Shown here piece after piece: positions 1 through 12,700 of a DNA stretch of 64,000 nt. Under the pieces are notes generated by a model. It had not been told where the DNA came from. It saw only the letters and a program-made list of their open reading frames with translations, and made no database searches. The DNA is from Ectocarpus siliculosus (lineage: Eukaryota; Sar; Phaeophyceae; Ectocarpales; Ectocarpaceae). Where the stretch lies: the NCBI GenBank assembly GCA_000310025.1, contig FN649728.1, positions 5,502,761 through 5,566,760 on the forward strand, in the 5' to 3' direction. The translations under genes and the position numbers were made by a program. How positions within the stretch are numbered: position 1 is the stretch's first letter; each line of letters starts with the position of its first letter.

Positions 1-2810
1 ACGAAAACGCATACATTTGCTGCTGTTACTTTCGCTACGTCGTCCACATCAACACGCGAATGTGCCCATGTAAATCGACTTGCGCAACAACAGCATATGC
101 AACGGAACGTCTGCGGCAACTGTTCACCCCCAAACCAACAGACATCACCATTCATTGCCAGCCAGGCATACCAGCGTCAACATAGTTAAGGTCGTTCGTC
201 CCTCATTCTTGTACACACTCCTCTAGGGTTATCTCCCAGTCCTTCATTGTGTCAAGGTCGCACAATTTTGATCGGTCTTATAGGGCTCTTTTCTCGACCG
301 GTGTGGTAGCTGTTATTTTCTTTCTATCATTTTGTATCTCTTCCGAGTGGTTTGTACCCTATTTTTGTTTTGTTTTCCCGCGGCGTCGTGTGTGCCGGGT
401 TTTTCCGACCACGAGCTCCCCGTTTTTGTGGACTATAGAGCTAATGTGAGAAACAACAACAACAACAAACTCTACTGTAGAGCTTCGTGTTCACCGGGTC
501 CATCATTGGGACGCTTGAACGTTTCACCCCTCGGATACCAAGCGGCGTGGGTGATTCGCACTTTCTCCAAGTGAAGGGGGGCATTTCGCGTCTCCATATG
601 GCCCTTGTTGGTAATGGCCTCATCAGTCGTTGTGCCACATTGGGAATCAATTCACTGGATCCCCGTGCCTTGCTCAGGGGTTGCTTTGCTACGTCGATGA
701 GGAAGAACCGCACCTTGCAGAGACAAGGCACAAAAATATACGTGTGTCGCACGGGGACAGGATTCCCGACAGGCGGTGAGTCACCGACGGAACAGAGTAC
801 TGAAGGATCAGTGCAGAGAGACGCCCTGCTAAGGAGTCCGGCGTACTGTAATTGGAACAATCTCTACATGACCGCACACCTGCGCTGTAGGCCTTGCCGT
901 GCTGCGTCGCCAACGTCAATGTCCATGACACAGGCTACCCGCACCGCCGCTCGACCACGCCCTTGTTCAACGCCCATGAAACGGTGCACTCGCACCGCCA
1001 CACGACCCCGCACTTGTTCCCAACACCCGCCCCTGCCCCCGCCCCAGCCCCAACTCCAACCCCGAATCCAGCACCAGCACAAAAACGGTGCGCACCCCTG
1101 CCTCCCCGCCCCGATTCCGGCATCGGTAGCACCAGGTATTGTGTGTGGCGTACCACTCGCAGCAAAGAGCGAGGGAGGTTGTCGCACAATACCTCCTTCA
1201 TATAACGCTCGCGGAAAACACGCCTGCCTATATACTGCATCGAGAACATATCATTGCTGAGGCTTCCTTTCCTCCTACAAGACTACACAGTGATTCTCAT
1301 CATGGGGCTTCTCCCCTTCTACGAGACAAACACTGATACAGAGTGTGGAGACGCCTTGCTACTGCGAATCCCTCAGTAAGGTGGATACGTCTGGTACATG
1401 GGTCCACACCGACCTGCAGCAACAACGAAAATGTCACCTACAGTACAACAGTGTCCTCCCCTCCCCTTTTCCACCTCACGTACACAACGACATGATGGAC
1501 CGCAGTGAGGGAGAGCAGCCATATCGACGCGTGCTGTATGGTGGTTGAGAATTGGAACTTTGTTTTTTCTGAGTGTGTTTAAGCAGGCTGAAGTTTGAAT
1601 TTCTGAGAGTCGGAGTAAGAGTTGTATGCAAGAAGGCTTATCATGCTTGATGTGTTTGACAATACAGCTGTCCCCGGATGATAGCATATACCACCGACCC
1701 CGGGGGCGCCGCGATGCGCCGGAATCAAGGGGGAGGGAGGAAGTTAGGTGCTCAGATCATCGATAGTTGTTCGTCGAGCGGGGAGGGCAGTAGGAGTGAG
1801 TTGCAACGGACTTTTGTTTTTGCTTTGTGGGAGTAAAATCGTGGCAGTGGCTGCAGCCCTTTTGGACTTTGTTGGGTATTAGGAAGGTGATATTGAAACG
1901 TGGCGGGAAGGTTACCCGGATCGATTACGTTGTCGGAGTTATCCTGTTTGCGTCTTTATCTTGTTTTTTCGTAGTACGATCCTTGGGAGGGAGGGCTTTT
2001 GACCCGGTGGCCGGGTTTCCCCTTAGGTTTTTATTGATTTATTGTTTTTGCAGAAAAACCTGACTTGAGGTGGCGGAAGCGCGCAACCCACAGAAGTGGT
2101 TAGTTACTTGTGCGTAAGGAACCAGGGAGGCTGTTCGTGTGAGTGCGTATGTAGTCGGATCTGTCGAAGAGATGCCTGTTTCAGGTGCCCTGCACATATG
2201 TATGCGTTGGGTAGTACGACCGGAGAATGATTGTGCGGAGCCCACGCCAGCTGCTGTCAGCTGTTGTGCCGTGGCACTTCCTGCTCTTTCCCCCCAACCG
2301 GGTGTGAGTGATAACAAGCATCTAAACATCAAGCACTAAAGTCTCTATAAAGACAATAAGGGGGTTGACGAATATCTTCCACATTTGTAAGCTTGCCCTA
2401 TAAGCTTTCGCTGTCATCTCCGTACGACATCATTAATCTGCGGCATTGTCGTACCGATGTTGCCGCTCGTACGCGTCTTCCACATTTACTGTAAAGCTTG
2501 CCACAAAAGTACATGCTCTTCGACGTTTGTATGTAGATTGCTGTCTTCTACGCGTACCTCGGGTGTAGTCTAGAGGAGTGTGCCCTCTTGTAGAGGAGGG
2601 TGCACACCCTTCAACCAAGTACCATGTTCGTCGAAGTATATCTTTCTCCAACAAAACAACAATTACAGCAGTACGGCTTCGTTCCTCTCCTTTCCAAACT
2701 CAAAACCTGCACACACACTTGCCATCGCCATGCAACCTACGAGCGCAGCGGCGACCCCCGATAGTGGTCGTCCGCGAAGCGCCCTTGTATTTTACTACAA
2801 CTACTGCTGC
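1..2810. other. No recognisable gene
   Basis: I see no supported gene here. Open frames exist on both strands but they overlap antisense and show no family motif. The stretch near 1020-1080 is a CCCCAGCC/GCCCC-type low-complexity patch giving a Pro/Ala-rich frame on plus and Gly-rich frames on minus. Short CAA runs lie near 452-468. Confidence 0.5.
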
Positions 2811-2814
2811 TCCT

Positions 2815-2871
2815 GTAGTACTGTACCTCGTGGTATATTGTATGCTAGCCGAGATCGAGGTACAGTACTAC
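2815..2871. repeat. Perfect 16-bp inverted repeat (hairpin)
   Basis: Arms 2815-2830 (GTAGTACTGTACCTCG) and 2856-2871 are exact reverse complements with a 25-base loop. A second, near-identical copy of the left arm context (TGCTGCTCCTGTAGTACT) follows at about 2881, so the unit is duplicated as well as inverted. Possible remnant of a small foldback element; function unknown. Confidence 0.7.
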
Positions 2872-3608
2872 CGAACAATATGCTGCTCCTGTAGTACTCT
2901 ACCTCGTGCAAGCCAGCAAGCAGGGATCGCCAGGCGAGGGTAGACCGAACAAACCAAATGCCGACCAACGACGAACGCACCTACACGTGCAAATGTACAT
3001 ACGTAGAAATGTCATACCTTCCGTACGCTGCACAATGAAGCTCGTTACACTGCTTCCACTTTGCTGTACGGATGGTCGCTTTGTCCAGCGGCGGCGGCAG
3101 GCGGCAAGCGGCCGTCTACATAAGCGTTGTAGCACGGCGGTACCATCAGCAGAAGCAGGTACTTGCGGCACAAGCAAGCACCCAGCAGATGGCCGAGGAA
3201 GAAGTTCGCTTGCTTCCTTCCCCTCCACTCCTCCAACAATCCAAAGGGACCCCAGTGCGGTCGTCCTGCTACGTGTGACTGCTGTGCACATCATGCAATG
3301 CACAATGCACGCTGTGTGCGTGTGCTACAGCGGTACTGTCATGCGTTGGCCAATGAAAATAAGGCGCCCAAACCGCAAAAAAATGCTGACGGACCGTTAT
3401 AGACGGCGTTGCCAGTTGAGTGCACCAGACCACGCTGTGCTGCTGCTGCTGCTGCGTATAAGGTTAGGGTTGTGCAGTATACACGCATCATCACGGGACA
3501 CACGCGAGAGAATCAACCAGGCTGCGTGCTGTCAACTACTACTTATTGTTCATGCGCGTGGGGACAGTTTCCACGAGATTCCACCCTCGACATGAAGTTT
3601 TGGACTTA

Positions 3609-3834
3609 CAATGGAAACCACGGAAATGTTCCATGGAGGGCCATGGAACTTGCCATGGAAATTGCCGTGGAAAAACCATGGAGTCCATGGTGTCCATGGA
3701 CCTCCATGGAATATTCTACACAGCCCTATGGAATTCTATGGAGCTCCATGCCATTGAGTGCCATAGGACGTTCCATTGAGCTCCATGGGGCTCTCCTATG
3801 GAACTCCATGGAATTTTCCATGGAGTTCCATTGA
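3609..3834. repeat. Degenerate CCATGG array 1
   Basis: Dense run of TTCCATGGAA / CTCCATGGAC-like words, each centred on the self-complementary CCATGG or CATG. Spacing is irregular (about 6-14 bases), so it is not a simple minisatellite. Frames read repetitive Met-Glu/His-Gly peptides on both strands, which is expected from the palindromic word and not evidence of coding. Confidence 0.8.
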
Positions 3835-4028
3835 ATTGACAAAACATGTCAACGATTGCAACAACAAGTGAACTTCCACGAAACCGAAGAACCCATGTGC
3901 AGAACCCGCGAGCACAACCTCTGTCTGGAAATTGATCAGATGGACTTTGAATGAATGTGTGGCTCGGTCCCTGAATGTAAGAAGGTAATTTCGCAAATAA
4001 ATCTCTAGCGTAAACTAATTATGGGAGC

Positions 4029-4056
4029 GGGTTCAAATCTCGGTGGAGTCACACAA
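4029..4056 (+). repeat. tRNA B-box-like remnant
   Basis: GCGGGTTCAAATCTCGGTGG followed by AGTCACAC resembles the T-arm and 3' acceptor of a tRNA. Almost the same string (with GGTTCGAATC) occurs on the minus strand near 61286-61318, so it is probably the 3' end of a dispersed tRNA-derived repeat. No matching 5' half or cloverleaf was found, so this is not called as a tRNA gene. Confidence 0.35.
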
Positions 4057-4524
4057 GATTGCACATTTTCTCACAACACCCAAGCAATGTGGAAAAGCCA
4101 TAATATCGTGTATACACAAACGTTTGACTACGCGGCCGACGAGGGAAAGGAACGTTTCAATCCATCTCGCGAATGAATACGATCAAGGCCAACAGCAGCG
4201 CCGAAGGAAGGCGGAGGGAAAAACTCCTGAGTGGCCTTCCTCCTGCGTGACCTCGGCTGGTGCGTCCAACATTGAACTTACCGAAAGATGACAGAACCGA
4301 CGTCCGGAACTACTAATGGGATAATGACAACAATTGATGAACGTCATCAAACTTATTTACTTCGGTCGGTACGGTTTTTTCGTCATTTCGGGGGTCGCCA
4401 TCTTCCCAAGTATTAGAGTGCAACGATGTACCGTAGTAGGCACGGTGTAATATCGTTATCTACCACGAGGTCTTTGGTCCGTCGCACAATCATCTACATA
4501 ATTATAGTATTTTTATTGAAATAT

Positions 4525-5040
4525 TTCATGGAAGTCCATGGAGTTCCATGGATTTCCATCGAGCCAGTCCATGGCCTTCCATGGACTTCCATTTCCATGG
4601 ACTTCCATGAAACATTTCATGGAAGTCCGTGGAAGTCCATGCAATATTTCATCATTGAAGTCTATGAAACATTTCGTGGACGTTCTAAAACTATTCCAGT
4701 GACGCCAGCTTGGTGGATAAATGCCGACAATGAGCCTTGGCTGTGTTGGACATTGAAGTCCATGAAATGTGCGCATGGGCTTCATTGGACTTCCGAGAAA
4801 CTTTTTACTTGTTTCCACGGAGCTCCATGGACTTCCATGAATCTTTTCATGAAACTCCTTTCACTTCCATAAAAATGTTCATGGAACTCCTTAGACTTCC
4901 ATGGAACTCTTCATGAAGTATTTCATGGAAGTCCAAGGAGTTCCATGAAATGCCATGAAATGTTTCATGAAAGTCCAAGGAGTTTCATGAAACGTTCCAT
5001 GGAGCTCCATGAACTTCCATGAAAATTCCCGCGGAAGTCC
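4525..5040. repeat. Degenerate CCATGG/CATGAA array 2
   Basis: Same word family as the array at 3609 (TTCCATGGA, TTTCATGGAAGTCC, TTCCATGAAA). It is interrupted at about 4685-4750 by unrelated sequence and then resumes. Both strands look alike because the core is palindromic. Confidence 0.8.
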
Positions 5041-5429
5041 GAACGTTTTCGCTACAATTACAATCATCTGATAATTTAGACCATCAACAATTCATTCATG
5101 ACACCGTCTTACGTTCTACTGTACGAAACGTCATTTATCACACCGCTTCTACGTATCATGGCATACAGCAATCAATCATGCAGCGGCATCTATTCTATCT
5201 AACGAACGAAGTAATGCGCTGCATTTCAACACGCCCCCATGACGAATGCAATCTTACGTCATTTTGAAAAACCTTATCATCGTTGTCCTAAACCATTTAC
5301 AAGGAGTTAAGCCGTGGACGGTAGCTTGCTCCTAGAGGTAGATGAAGGTTTCGTCGTTGACACTCTTGTCCACGGCCACGTAGAGATGGGAGAGCTGCTT
5401 GTTATTGCGGAGAGACGATCAGCAAGGAT

Positions 5430-5462
5430 CTGAGATGAAGTCGGGATCCAACTTCATCTCAG
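5430..5462. repeat. 12-bp inverted repeat
   Basis: CTGAGATGAAGT (5430-5441) pairs perfectly with ACTTCATCTCAG (5451-5462) around a 9-base loop. It sits in an otherwise unassigned stretch (5041-5700) where I recognise no gene. Confidence 0.6.
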
Positions 5463-5715
5463 GGGGCACACAGAGTAGAAGATTCTAAGGGGGGAGTATG
5501 GGTACAAGAAATAGTACCTCCAGCCCATCCCACATCGTCTGAACAATATGCACCCTATTCATGCTAGCAGCCACACTCACTCCTTAACAATCTACTGCAT
5601 GCACGAATTCTCTCAGTCTGTGTATGTATGTATGCATCCTCCTTGTGTGCTTCTGCATGATATACGCCCCCATCAACCAGTATACGAATGAATTTGGTGT
5701 TCCAGAATTTAGAAT

Positions 5716-6402
5716 TCCATGACATAATCCATGGGCGTTCGTTCATGAAACATATCATGGGCGTTCATGGAACATTTCATGGATGGTCATGGGCTTTCAT
5801 GATTTCATGGATGTTCATGAAATATTTGATGGGCGTCCATGGCCTTTCATGAACATCATCCATGGACGTTCATGAAATATTTCATGAAAGACCATGGACG
5901 TCCATCAAATGTGTCATGGACGTTCATGGGCGTTCATGAAATATTTCATGAACGCCCATGGGCGTCCATGAAAAGTTCTTTCATGAACGTTAATGGGCGT
6001 TCATGAAACGTTTCATGAACGTTCACGGCGTTCATGTAAGCATGTCATGAACGTCCATGATTTTTTTCCATGAAATGTTTCGTGACAAGTAGTAGTGAAG
6101 TTTTTTCATTGAATGTTTCATGACAAAAATGTCATGGGACATCCGTGGAACTTTTCACGGAATGTCGTGAAAAATGTCATGGAATTCATGGAAGGCCAAA
6201 GAAGTTTCATGGAATTCCATGGAATCCCATGGAAGTTCCATTCCATGGATTTCCATGGTCTTCCATGAAACTTGTCATGGACTTTCTTCCATGGAACCTT
6301 CCATAGAGGGCCATGGAAGTCCATGGAACGGTTCGATGGAAGTCCATGGAAGTGCAGTATATGGACTGGAAGTCCATGGACTTCCATGAAACTTTCGATG
6401 GA
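5716..6402. repeat. Degenerate CATG array 3 (two sub-families)
   Basis: From 5716 to about 6110 the dominant word is CATGGGCGTTCATGAAA and variants (TTCATGAACG, TCCATGGGCG). From about 6110 to 6402 it returns to the TTCCATGGAA type seen in the first two arrays. The change of sub-family within one array suggests local spread and drift of a short palindromic unit. Confidence 0.8.
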
Positions 6403-6720
6403 AAAGTACGAAAATGTACAAGCCCCTGATCGCACAACGTCAAAACCTCAAACAATTGTCACCATTCACAGACATTTATTCCGTCAAGATTTTCGCCAAA
6501 AAACACAGCCGACGAAGGGGTGCGTACTGTTGCCCGTCGAGGACGGTGGTGGAATGCTTGCATTCCGAAACATTACACGGAAACTGAAGCATACATAATG
6601 TTCATGCTGAACTCTGCGCCAGAGTGAACAAGCAAAACTTTCCCTGAAGTCATTTCGGCAGGAAAAAGCAAAACTCCACACTGCCAGGCAGGCGCACTTG
6701 ACTTGACAAATGCAACCCCG

Positions 6721-9700
6721 CTATTCCATCGGGCATAATTGGTTGAGCAGTAGCGCGTTCCACTCTTCTACAACGCCAGTTTCCGACCAGTGCCTGCAGT
6801 CAGTAGCGTAGGAGGAGTGACAGTTGCCGCTTTCCGCTCCCGTCTGGTCCATGGTAGACGGCTGCAGCATAAGGAAGAAAATCGCAAACAACGACGGCAC
6901 CGCGCACGAGTACCACCGAGTAGTGGGGCGTTCTGGTTGCCTCTCACAGTAATATTGTTCATGTAAATCAATGCCAACCACACTATAAGTAAGCGCAAAG
7001 AAAAACTATTATGTCGCCGGCCCCGGCATAAAAAGTAGGTACAATCATCCCCCTCGCAGATCGGGCGTTTCACCCTTGCATGCGGCCTGCAGCGCGTTTG
7101 TATCGTAATCTCCTTACGCCTCCCCGATAACTCGTCTACAGTCTCACGCCTCCACATTGTTGCAGACGACGGTCGGTGCCTTGTCTCACTGCAGTATCCG
7201 GTACCAAGCACGGCGCTGTGTACACATGGATGATTGATACCGGATACAGATGGCATGGATTTTTGTGGCACGCGGTGAGGCGGTAAAGCGTGCTTGGGAA
7301 CAAAAAGCATGGGCCCTTCTTACCGGGGCGAGGTGGCAAGTGTGGTGTGCGGCACCCCGTGGGACGGACATGTCGTAAATGCGCAGCAGCTTCACCCTGT
7401 CCGAGAGCCCGTTCTCTCGCAGGTAGTCCTCCACCCACTGTTGGCAAACGTTACGGTTATTGTGGAGGAGAGGACATTTGGTGTTTTTGTTGTCACCGTC
7501 GCGAAACGTCGAGGATGCCAGCTATTTTCACTACAAAAACGTGGCTGCTGAACTGTTTAAAAGGCAAAGGGCGCTTGTGTCCAATCAATTTAAAATTGCC
7601 GTCGGCATCGGACGTGCATCCAGAGACTGCGTGATGAGGTCGGAATGCTTCATCACCTCCACGAGAGCGAGCGCGGTCATCATGGCTACCTCCGTACGCA
7701 ACCGTTTGCGCGATCACCACGTAGGCACCCCGACAGCACTTCCGCGTGCTTTCACCGAGCGAACCGTTCGAAAATACCTTCCATCTCGAAATCGTTTCGG
7801 GCATCCTTGACAAAGAAACGCGACCTCGATCAACCGTCCCCCTTCGCGGAATTGCTCACCGCATTTCTGTCCAAAAACTTAACCGGCGTTCCAGTGCAGC
7901 AGGCGGTGTTGCCAAGGTCTAGCTCGACGAAAGCCTCGTACGTGCCGTTTTCGGCGGGGAAGTGAGTGGGTGCTATCTCCCTGCGAAACGCGGGCGGCGC
8001 ACAACCGCGATGCGCCAATTGGAACAACATCGGGGGTAGAGAAACAAAAATTGTTAGCATCTTGATAACTGCCAACACAACTCGTCGCTCGTAGCGATGA
8101 GCGTTACACAAACTAGCACATGCGGAACAAGAGGTGGAGATATGAAGTTCGAAGCTATGCTGTCATGGGCTTGAGTAGTCGTTTCAAGCCGTGGCAAGCG
8201 AGTTTATCGACCACCAAATCAGCCAGTCATTCAAAGGAGCTCTTATTATGGAGCTACTACTGCATTCAGTTTTTCAGTACCAGCACACAAGGAAGACTGC
8301 TACTGAGACAATGTTCCGCACCTACAGCTTTGAAATAGCAATTCGTACCCGTTGCCGTCCCAACCATCTCAAATTCTCTGCAACTGAAGAGCCGTACAGC
8401 TCGTTCCAAAGATGGCCCGAGATCAGGTGCCGCTACCATCAAGCATGCCGTTTTGTTTCTCAAGTCAAAACCGGAAACTTCCTCCCGCTTGACCTTGAAA
8501 CGCCCTGCGTTGTTGGGTACACGCGGTACCGAGCAGGAGCTGGATGGTTTGCACAGCAGACCTTCTGACCTTTGACCTTGAAAGCAGAACTCAACCGCTC
8601 ATCCTGGTGTGGGCGAAGAGAACTGAGCCCCGGGTTCACTTCAACCAAGAGCACCTAGAGTAGTATTGGCAAAAAGCCTTCCCTTTTCTGCAAGAGTACA
8701 ACACACGGGCGGCTCTTCCTGTGCGTACCTCCAAACGACGGTGGCGGTTTCACCGATCTCGGCCATATCATCTAGGATAGAGGACACGTCTCGCTTGAAA
8801 CTCTCCTCGCCCTCAGGGGTGCTGCGGTAGTGGGCGCCGAAGTTGACCACGACGACATCGGACGCTCTCGTCTCGTTGTAATCCCTCAAGGCTCTCCTGA
8901 GCCAGTGTTGGTCGTCCGCGGCAGACGTCATGCGCACGTGCACTGACGTTGTTTGATTAGCCTTGGTCGTTTCCCCCTCCTCCCCCTCCTTTTCCCCCTC
9001 TTTCACCCCCTTTACCCGNNNNNNNNNNNNNNNNNNNNNNNNNNNNNNNNNNNNNNNNNNNNNNNNNNNNNNNNNNNNNNNNNNNNNNNNNNNNNNNNNN
9101 NNNNNNNNNNNNNNNNNNCTCCTCCTCCAACCCTTCCTCCTCCTCCTCGCCCTCCTCGCCCTCCTCGCCCTCCTCGCCCTCCTCGCCCTCCTCCTCCTCT
9201 AACCCGTCCACCTCCTTCTCATCCTCCTGGCCTTCTCCCTCCAAGCCTTCCACCTCCTCTATCCCCCCCTCGTCCCCTTCCAAGGAGCGCCTTTTGAATC
9301 GCCTGTTGTGGTTGCCTCCGGTCGATGCAGACGCCCGGTCCTTGGTAGTAGACACGTGGCCCTCGAGGAAAGGCTGGTACGGTCCAACGTTCGTTCGTCG
9401 TGGTGTAGGTGGAACAAGACCATGGGGGGGACAACAAATGGCGTGCAAGATTCATTGGGTTGGCGCGAGACACAGGTAGGGACGAGGAGGTTATGGAGGT
9501 CATGGGTAGAAGGCAGAACGTGGCGAGATTTGAAGAAAACAACAACAACAGTATCGACAAAATAGCTGTGCATCCGAAGCATGAATCAAAAACGATTGTT
9601 CACGAGTACTTTTGATTTGTGACCCATGATGTTCATGGGAGACCCGGAGAATATCGCAGAAGGGAGAACCTCACCCGGCCACAGAATGCTTTGTCTTTGT

Positions 9701-12700
9701 AGGGTACAAACGCATCTGAACAGTGTCCAAGGGTATTAACGCGGACACACGCACCGACAGCACCGGGGTACGGAAGCTCCAAACGGCGACGAACCACTCG
9801 ATGTACAGAAAAAATAGGTCGAGGGGAGTGAGTACAAGTGCCAAATAAGGTACAAAGGGGAGGACTCCCTCGAAGGAGACAGTGAGCGAAAACGGCAGAA
9901 ACAAAACACACACAAGTAGACTGTTGCATGTAATCCGACGTTGTCGCACGGCCAGAAGAAATGCTAGAGGTACGCCGTCATGTTTCGTCACATGTGGTTG
10001 AGGGATTTGGCGAGGCAACGAGTTGAAAGCGCGGGGACATAGGCCAAATTTACGGCACAAGAAGATGTTTCTTCGTTTTTCTTAGTTCACGGAAGCAGTG
10101 CTAAAACCTTGCTTCTTACGCGCCAGACGTCGACATAGCATGCGCAACAACAGTAGCGGCCTTAACGCCAAAGCCACACAGCATTGCCATATTTCCGACG
10201 GGCAACGCCGTCAGCGTTCCGCTTCAAGCATTCCCGCCCCATTCAAGAACGACGTTGCGCCTGAACGTCAGTAACCGAAAAGAAACTAGTCTTCGAACAC
10301 CGCGTCTTAGACATCGTTCAATTTTTCGCCCGCGCGGTTTCACAAAGAAGCCAGGCCTGGCTCTGCGGACACGCGTTCCTTCCGGTTCCAAATGATCTAA
10401 CCGGTGTCACACGCATGCCATGTATTCCGTGTGCATGTCCAACGGACTCACTTTTCCAGGTCTCCGGTAATTTCCCTCTGAGGGGAAGTCGGTCTCGTAG
10501 ACGTCGTAGCACCTCTCGATGCCCGTGATTGAACCCCCCGGCGGGTGCCAGCAGTCCACCAGGGTAAAGTAGGACGTTCCGTCCTCTCTTACAGCCTGCT
10601 CTGAGCGAGAAACCAGTGGGTAGAAAACGAGAGGTGACGTGGTGGAAGGAAAAATGCATTCTACCAAATGCACTCAAAGCCCCACAGAAGTTGGACAACC
10701 CAGTACAGAGAAAAGGTCGAAAAGTCTTTCCGGAGGTGTCTCAGATGAAACAATCCAGGTTCAGAGGCTCCTCGAAACATGAAAGGACATGGGAGGACAT
10801 GAGAGAGAGAGATAGAGAGAGAATTGAATTACCCCTAAAAGCGCTAGGTCATCCGACCCACCGATGTCGACAAAACCGGCAGAAAAGCTCAGAGCCTCTG
10901 TCAACCAACCAAAGTGTCACCTTTGGGCACGTGCGACGCACGATATGGTATCTCGGGTGTTGCCCTTCCTTGAGCACAATGTAGCTTTATCCACTGCGTC
11001 TTGCCCTACCAACTCGATGTGCACAATTTCCACCAACACACGCACCAGCTTGTTGTTTCTGGGCCCCCCGCGCGGCATCCATTCAGGGTGCCAGCCCAAC
11101 ATACCAACCAGAGAGTCCCCCTGCTGGTTGGACATAGAGTCCCCCAGAAAGATGACTCGTCGCCCTCGTAAGCACTATTAAATATTAATAGCGGCACCAA
11201 CAAAAGGTACAAAGAGGGAGAAGCATGGACAAGGGGAAAGGTTGTGGCACCTGGGGTTGGGGGAGAAGCTGTGTTTTGCAGATGTTTGGCAGGTAGCGAC
11301 ACATACTGTACAGGTGTCCGCGGAGAAATCTGTATGACGAAGACGAACCTCATGAGAGCAAGAACCAAAGGCAATGGCGCAGAAGACTAGGACGTGGAGG
11401 CGGGAAGGGGTTGAGGTACATGGAGCAAGAGCTGTCGCCCGCAGCTTGCTCATAGTTTGTTCAAATTCATCCATCATTTCTACCTTCAAGCGCAAACCTT
11501 TACCTACCCTGGGCAAAACACTTCTCTCCCGCCCAAGCCACTACACTGGCAGTCTCTCTTGCCCGCACGAACGCGCGCTGTGTCGCGGTTACATCCGTTT
11601 TTCGCAACCTACCGAAACCTTCACGTCAACATCTGGAAGCCCAAATATCATTATCTGGGAACCAAAATATCAAGTGGATTTTCTGTTATCCGGCAGCACT
11701 ACTTCCACGTTTTCGTGATCGACGGACACCGACCGCAATAGCCCACCTCTCGGACGTCGGCGGGGTAGAAAAACCGCTTGGCCAAGCAGGGAGAGTCGAA
11801 GTAGTAGTTGGCCGCCATGAAAGATGCTGCCAGGTCGTTCCCGTTGCGGCGGATTAGTCTACAAGCTATGTAGAAGTACACATAAGGATAACGACGGCTG
11901 GAGGATGTGGAGAGATTGTGGTCCGCGCGGCGGTGTGTGTAAGTACGCATCTAGCTGACGCTAAGGGGGGGGGGAGGATATCAGAAGTATTCACGGACGC
12001 GTGGGTGAGCGCTCATGTGCTTATCCTACTGTGCTTGGAGGCCTCGTTTTACCAAATTCGTTTCGTGAGATGGCGTTCATAAGATTTGCGGGATGACAAT
12101 GGCGTGTGGAGGCGACTCAAGTTACCAGGAGCGTGGGAAACAAATGGATACCGGTATAGGGGTATGGAGCGCGGGAATATGAGCAAGCTTCGAAGCAGGC
12201 AAGGTACACGGCAGGGTATACATCATGAAGTGAGATCGTTCTGATGGGCGAACGAACGACATAGAACGCGAGGCTCGGGAATGGCGCAAAGCGCGTTCAG
12301 TAAGCTACACAGATGATACAACAACGTGGATAACAACAAGTGCGCTCCGTTCTCTGCTCTTTCACCGCGGGAGGAGGTGTAGGCTCTTTGACTCCAGTAC
12401 CTCAGCTGCTGATTCCGCCGATCGTCTTTGACTTCAACCGGGGGTGACATCATGTTCGTCTTGAGAAATCATACCCAGGCGGAGATTTCAAGGACAGGGA
12501 GGGAATTGGGTTCTTCGAAACCCGGGTGGCTAATAACTTACAGTAGCTGCTGTTGTGCCGATCAAAGGTAGCACCAACAACGCATCTCGCGTTCAGGCAT
12601 GGGTCCGTGGAGACAGGGCTCATTGCAGCAAAAACAAGTAAACAACAGCCCAGCTTGCGTGATTTCGGGTTGATACTCTGTGCCCATCGTGTCCCTTGCT

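Noticed and set aside
487-1260. 257-codon plus-strand frame
   Set aside because: Low-complexity Pro/Thr/Arg content, overlapped by equally long minus frames and no recognisable domain.
3409-4872. Open frames rich in Met, His, Gly and Trp over the CATG arrays
   Set aside because: They arise on both strands from the palindromic word and carry no family motif.
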